From assembly GCA_017428265.1 (NCBI GenBank), contig JAFRRD010000017.1, positions 1 to 64,000 on the forward strand: a stretch of 64,000 bases of DNA, written 5' to 3'. Both the position numbers and the translations under genes were made by a program. Shown here piece after piece: positions 60,986 to 64,000 of this stretch. The notes below the pieces were generated by a model. That model searched no databases and was not told the origin of the DNA. It saw nothing but the letters and a program-made list of their open reading frames with translations. The number at the start of each line of letters is the position of its first letter. Position 1 is the first letter of the stretch. The DNA comes from Lachnospiraceae bacterium (GTDB taxonomy: Bacteria; Bacillota; Clostridia; Lachnospirales; Lachnospiraceae).

Positions 60986-61025
60986 AAATTGAATTTACGG
61001 GGCTAACTTCCGCAGGCAGGTAATG

Positions 61026-61069
61026 TGACAATTCTGTCATTCGCTTTTAGTTGCCCGGGATGGTATAAT
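61026..61069 (+). promoter_or_regulatory. Promoter region of the two-component operon with inverted repeat
   Basis: A perfect -10 TATAAT (61064-61069) has no good -35 at 17 bases. Upstream lies TGACA-N4-TGTCA (61026-61039), a candidate activator or autoregulation site. Confidence 0.6.
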
Positions 61070-61113
61070 AAAAGTGTTTCAATTTTCGATATCCGTAAGA
61101 AAAGAGGACTCTC

Positions 61114-61782
61114 ATGGAAAAACTGCTGCTGGTTGAAGACGATTCCGCCCTGGTGCGGCGGTTAACGGAATATTTGAGTGCAGAGGGCTTCCGCTGCATT
61201 TCTGCCGGCGGTCAGACGCAGGCTGTCACCGCTATCGATGCTGAACAGCCCGATCTGGCGTTGGTCGATATTACCCTGGCGGAAGGAAATGGTTTTGCCG
61301 TCTGTGCTTATGCCAGGGGGAAAGGCGTTCCCGTCATCTTTCTCACGGCTTCCAGTGATGAATTGAGCACCGTGACCGGACTGGACATGGGAGCCGACGA
61401 CTATATTGCCAAACCCTTCCGGCCGAAGGAACTGGTTTCACGTATCCGCAGCGTTCTGCGGCGGTCTTCGGGAAATCACGGCGAGATCGCGCTGGGCGAA
61501 CTGCGGGTCGATTCAGGCAAAGGCCTGGTGTTTCGCGCTGACCGGCAGATCTTTCTGTCTGCGTTGGAGTACCGCCTTTTCATGTTTTTTCTGAATCACC
61601 GGGGGCAGGTTCTGACCCGTGAACAGCTGCTGGATGAGATATGGGACAGCGCCGGCGAATATGTAAGCGACAACACACTGACCGTCTATATCAAGCGCCT
61701 GCGAGAGAAACTGGAAGAAGATCCTCAGGATCCCCGCCTGATCCTGACGGTCCGCGGGATCGGCTACCAGCTGAAGGAGTAA
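61114..61782 (+). CDS. Response regulator, OmpR/PhoB family
   Basis: 222 residues. Receiver: LLVEDDSALV, phosphorylated Asp in ALVDITLAEG, Thr in FLTASSDE, Lys in YIAKPFRPKEL. The C-terminal winged helix has LTREQLLDEIWDSAGEYVSD. and the closing RGIGYQLKE. It pairs with the kinase three bases downstream and probably controls the ABC transporter that follows. Confidence 0.95.
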   Translation: MEKLLLVEDDSALVRRLTEYLSAEGFRCISAGGQTQAVTAIDAEQPDLALVDITLAEGNGFAVCAYARGKGVPVIFLTASSDELSTVTGLDMGADDYIAKPFRPKELVSRIRSVLRRSSGNHGEIALGELRVDSGKGLVFRADRQIFLSALEYRLFMFFLNHRGQVLTREQLLDEIWDSAGEYVSDNTLTVYIKRLREKLEEDPQDPRLILTVRGIGYQLKE

Positions 61783-61785
61783 GCC

Positions 61786-62784
61786 ATGATCCGGAACAAT
61801 AAAGAACTGAAACGGAGCCTCATTCTGCTTTCCGTGATCTGTCTGGCGCTTGCCGTCTGCGGATTTCTGCATTCCGCTCTGACCGGCCTCTTGGTGCTGG
61901 CGGTAAGTCTTGCCGTATGCCTGGTTTTCCTTTTCACGGAGGTCTCCCGCTATAAAAAACTGCAGTCTTTCAGTGAACATCTGAACGAACTGCTGCAAAA
62001 AGGAACGCCGCTGCCAATCCGTGACTACGAAGAAGGCGAACTCTCGCTGCTGGCAAACGATATCCAAAAGATCACTCTGCTGCTGAAAGAACGGGCAGAC
62101 GCTCTGCAGAAAGACAAGTCATTTCTGGCGGATGCCCTGGCGGATATATCTCACCAGCTCCGCACGCCGCTTACTACGATGAATCTGACCATCGGCCTGC
62201 TGCAGGAAAAGGACCTCTCCGAAGAACGCCGGGCTGCGCTGACCCGTGAACTGAACGCGCTCCTTGCCCGTACGGAATGGCTGGTGGAAGCCCTCCTCAA
62301 ACTGTCCCGCCTGGATGCCGATGCGGTCGTTATGACGAAAGAAAGAATCTCTGTCCAGAAGTTGACGGAAAAAGCCACCGAACCGCTTCTGATCCCGCTG
62401 GAACTGCGGGGAATCACGCTGATGACCGAAGGCGGCGAGGCACGTTTTTCCGGAGACCTGAACTGGACGGCGGAAGCGTTAAGCAACCTCCTCAGGAACG
62501 CAGTGAGTTACACGCCGGAAGGCGGCAGCATCCGGATCAAGGCGGAAGAAAATGCCCTGTTTACTGTCATCACCGTGACGGATTCCGGGCCCGGGATCAC
62601 ACCGGAAGACCTGCCGCATCTGTTTGACCGCTTTTATAAAGGCCGTGGTTCGTCGGAAAACAGCTATGGGATCGGCCTGTCGCTTGCGCAGAAGATCATT
62701 CATACTCAGGGCGGGACCCTGCGCGCCATTAACACCGCGGAAGGCGCCTGCTTCGAGATCAAGTTCTATAAGCAGGTATTGTGA
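61786..62784 (+). CDS. Sensor histidine kinase
   Basis: 332 residues. Two closely spaced helices at the N-terminus (about 10-50) leave almost no outside sensor, a design typical of kinases that sense through a partner transporter. The H-box is ISHQLRTPLTTM (His near residue 125), the N-box LLRNAVSYTPEGG, then DSGPGITPEDLPHLFDRFYK and GIGLSLAQKI. It sits between regulator and transporter genes. Confidence 0.93.
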   Translation: MIRNNKELKRSLILLSVICLALAVCGFLHSALTGLLVLAVSLAVCLVFLFTEVSRYKKLQSFSEHLNELLQKGTPLPIRDYEEGELSLLANDIQKITLLLKERADALQKDKSFLADALADISHQLRTPLTTMNLTIGLLQEKDLSEERRAALTRELNALLARTEWLVEALLKLSRLDADAVVMTKERISVQKLTEKATEPLLIPLELRGITLMTEGGEARFSGDLNWTAEALSNLLRNAVSYTPEGGSIRIKAEENALFTVITVTDSGPGITPEDLPHLFDRFYKGRGSSENSYGIGLSLAQKIIHTQGGTLRAINTAEGACFEIKFYKQVL

Positions 62785-62834
62785 CAGATCTTTTAGAAAA
62801 AACTCACCGGATCGTCACCTTAAGAAGGTATGAT
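62781..62834 (+). promoter_or_regulatory. Promoter of the ABC transporter genes with inverted repeat
   Basis: GTGACAGATC (62781-62790) and GATCGTCAC (62810-62818) form an inverted repeat upstream of TATGAT (62829-62834), which lacks a good -35. GTGAC half-sites recur upstream of the regulator gene at 61025-61039, suggesting control by that regulator. Confidence 0.6.
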
Positions 62835-62865
62835 CGGAACCGGAATAGTCACCGAAGGAGTTCGT

Positions 62866-63546
62866 ATGGAAATACTGAAAGTCGAAAACTTATCCAAAAT
62901 TTACGGTTCCGGTGAGGGAGAAGTGCGGGCACTGGACAACGTGTCCTTCAGCGTCGAAAAGGGACAGTTCCTGGCGATCGTCGGGCCGTCCGGTTCCGGG
63001 AAATCCACACTGCTGCACATTTTGGGCGGTGTTGACCGTCCCACTTCCGGGAAAGTCTTTCTGGAAGGGCAGGACGTCTTTGCGCAGGATGAAGACCGTC
63101 TGGCGATTTTCCGGCGCCGTCAGGTCGGCCTGATCTACCAGTTCTATAATCTGATCCCCGTGCTGAATGTCACGGAAAACATCACTCTTCCGGTCCTGCT
63201 GGACGGGAGAAAGGTCGATCAGAAGCGTCTGGAAGGACTGATCCGGGAGCTGAACCTGACCGGCCGGGAGAAACATCTTCCCAACCAGCTCTCCGGCGGC
63301 CAGCAGCAGCGGGTCTCCATCGGCCGGGCGCTGATGAATTCACCGGCGCTTCTTCTGGCAGACGAGCCGACGGGCAACCTGGATTCGGCAAACTCGCAGG
63401 AGATCGTCGCGCTTCTTAAGAAGGCGAACCGCCAGTACGGTCAGACCCTGATCGTCATCACACACGATGAATCGATCGCCCTGCAGGCGGACCGCATCAT
63501 CAGTCTGGAAGACGGCAGGATCACAAGGGACGAGGTGCTGCGATGA
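62866..63546 (+). CDS. ABC transporter ATP-binding protein, MacB/BceA type
   Basis: 226 residues. Walker [13 protein letters not shown], signature [15 protein letters not shown], Walker [14 protein letters not shown]. Length and motif spacing fit the LolD/MacB/BceA group that works with FtsX-type permeases in antimicrobial peptide resistance. The ATG at 62866 follows GAAGGAG. Stop and next start overlap (ATGA). Confidence 0.94.
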   Translation: MEILKVENLSKIYGSGEGEVRALDNVSFSVEKGQFLAIVGPSGSGKSTLLHILGGVDRPTSGKVFLEGQDVFAQDEDRLAIFRRRQVGLIYQFYNLIPVLNVTENITLPVLLDGRKVDQKRLEGLIRELNLTGREKHLPNQLSGGQQQRVSIGRALMNSPALLLADEPTGNLDSANSQEIVALLKKANRQYGQTLIVITHDESIALQADRIISLEDGRITRDEVLR

Positions 63547-64000
63547 ATATTCTCTCGCAGCTGACCCGGCAGACTCTCCGGCAGAACCGGACACGGAGCC
63601 TTGCCGCCTTTGGCGGCATTTTTCTCGCGGCTGCCATGTTTACGATCCTGACGACGGCGGTCTTCAGCCTCTGGGACTATGTGCGCCGGGGAACGGAATA
63701 CGAGACCGGCGATTATTTTGTGAGCGCTGATTTCGTAGACGAAGCCGGGCTGGAAACCGCTCAGAACGATCCGCTGATCCGCCGGGTCAGCGACATGAAG
63801 ATCACCGGCTGTTACAGTCAATTTGAGCGGATCGCGCCGGGCAGTACCTATCCGGTGGCAGCAGTGGACAATGCCTTTTTCAAAGAGATGACCGTTCCGT
63901 TAAAAGAAGGGCGTCTTCCGGAAAACAGTTCAGAGATCCTTATCCCCGAGCAGATCAACCTTGTCTGTCTGCAGCAGGGCTGGAAAACCTGGAAGATCGG
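63543..64000 (+). CDS. FtsX-type permease, cut by window end
   Basis: 152 residues visible. One helix near 24-45 (FGGIFLAAAMFTILTTAVFS), then the start of a MacB-like outside domain (YPVAAVDNAFFKEM, LPENSSEILIPEQ). The remaining helices lie beyond the window. It is the transport partner of the preceding ATPase; with the two-component pair, it probably forms a peptide-stress resistance module. Confidence 0.85.
   Translation, partial: MNILSQLTRQTLRQNRTRSLAAFGGIFLAAAMFTILTTAVFSLWDYVRRGTEYETGDYFVSADFVDEAGLETAQNDPLIRRVSDMKITGCYSQFERIAPGSTYPVAAVDNAFFKEMTVPLKEGRLPENSSEILIPEQINLVCLQQGWKTWKI

Overview
The window reads as a chromosomal segment of a fairly high-GC Gram-positive member of the Clostridia, probably a gut Lachnospiraceae/Oscillospiraceae-type organism. 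The support is CIRCE/HrcA-type heat-shock control, a PyrR attenuator, CodY, a class III fructose-bisphosphatase, a PASTA-domain Ser/Thr kinase with its PP2C phosphatase, an LPXTG-like sorting signal, and strong GGAGG ribosome sites with TTGACA/TATAAT-type promoters. No rRNA, tRNA or CRISPR array was seen.

Layout. 1-145: end of an IS30-like insertion sequence. 300-2880: a small heat-shock protein under CIRCE, a Nudix hydrolase, and a divergent serpin of lower GC. 2919-6604: rpmG-secE-nusG-rplK-rplA, then the L10 leader with rplJ-rplL; rpoB does not follow. 6713-10222: two paralogous membrane kinases (one apparently kinase-dead) and a LuxR-type regulator. 10386-15443: a lipoprotein and a 1447-residue mosaic secreted protein. 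15577-21240: GntR regulator, gamma-glutamyltransferase-like enzyme and a TRAP transporter. 21391-23645: PyrR-controlled uracil permease and pyrR, followed by a palindromic dispersed repeat and an eroded flavin reductase gene. 24205-36360: phosphatase, ackA, then the translation/signalling run fmt-rsmB-rlmN-prpC-prkC-rsgA-rpe, a PrsA/SurA-like lipoprotein and ung. 36440-44325: fbp on the minus strand, then comM-dprA-topA-codY. 44446-46579: a wall-anchored Cna-B protein and an SPL-type radical SAM protein, both on the minus strand.

The accessory region runs from 46.6 kb to about 61 kb. It holds two small elements of about 3.8 kb, each with a large serine recombinase, a DNA-binding regulator, small proteins and a long conserved terminal block. 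They flank a four-gene ABC exporter. At 60.6-61.0 kb there is a third copy of the target sequence without an element. Comparing the three sites places the crossover inside the 3' end of each recombinase gene, so the recombinase C-terminus appears to be encoded by target DNA: about 102 codons in element 2 and about 12 in element 1. The tail of element 2 resembles the C-terminal tail of RumA/RlmD-type 23S rRNA methyltransferases. This target-completed recombinase arrangement is the most interesting signal in the window. Each element also carries a candidate self-regulation circuit.

The right side of the window has an ECF sigma factor with a membrane anti-sigma-like partner (58976-60477), and a two-component system with an ABC/FtsX transporter (61114 to the end), whose two promoter regions share a GTGAC inverted-repeat motif.
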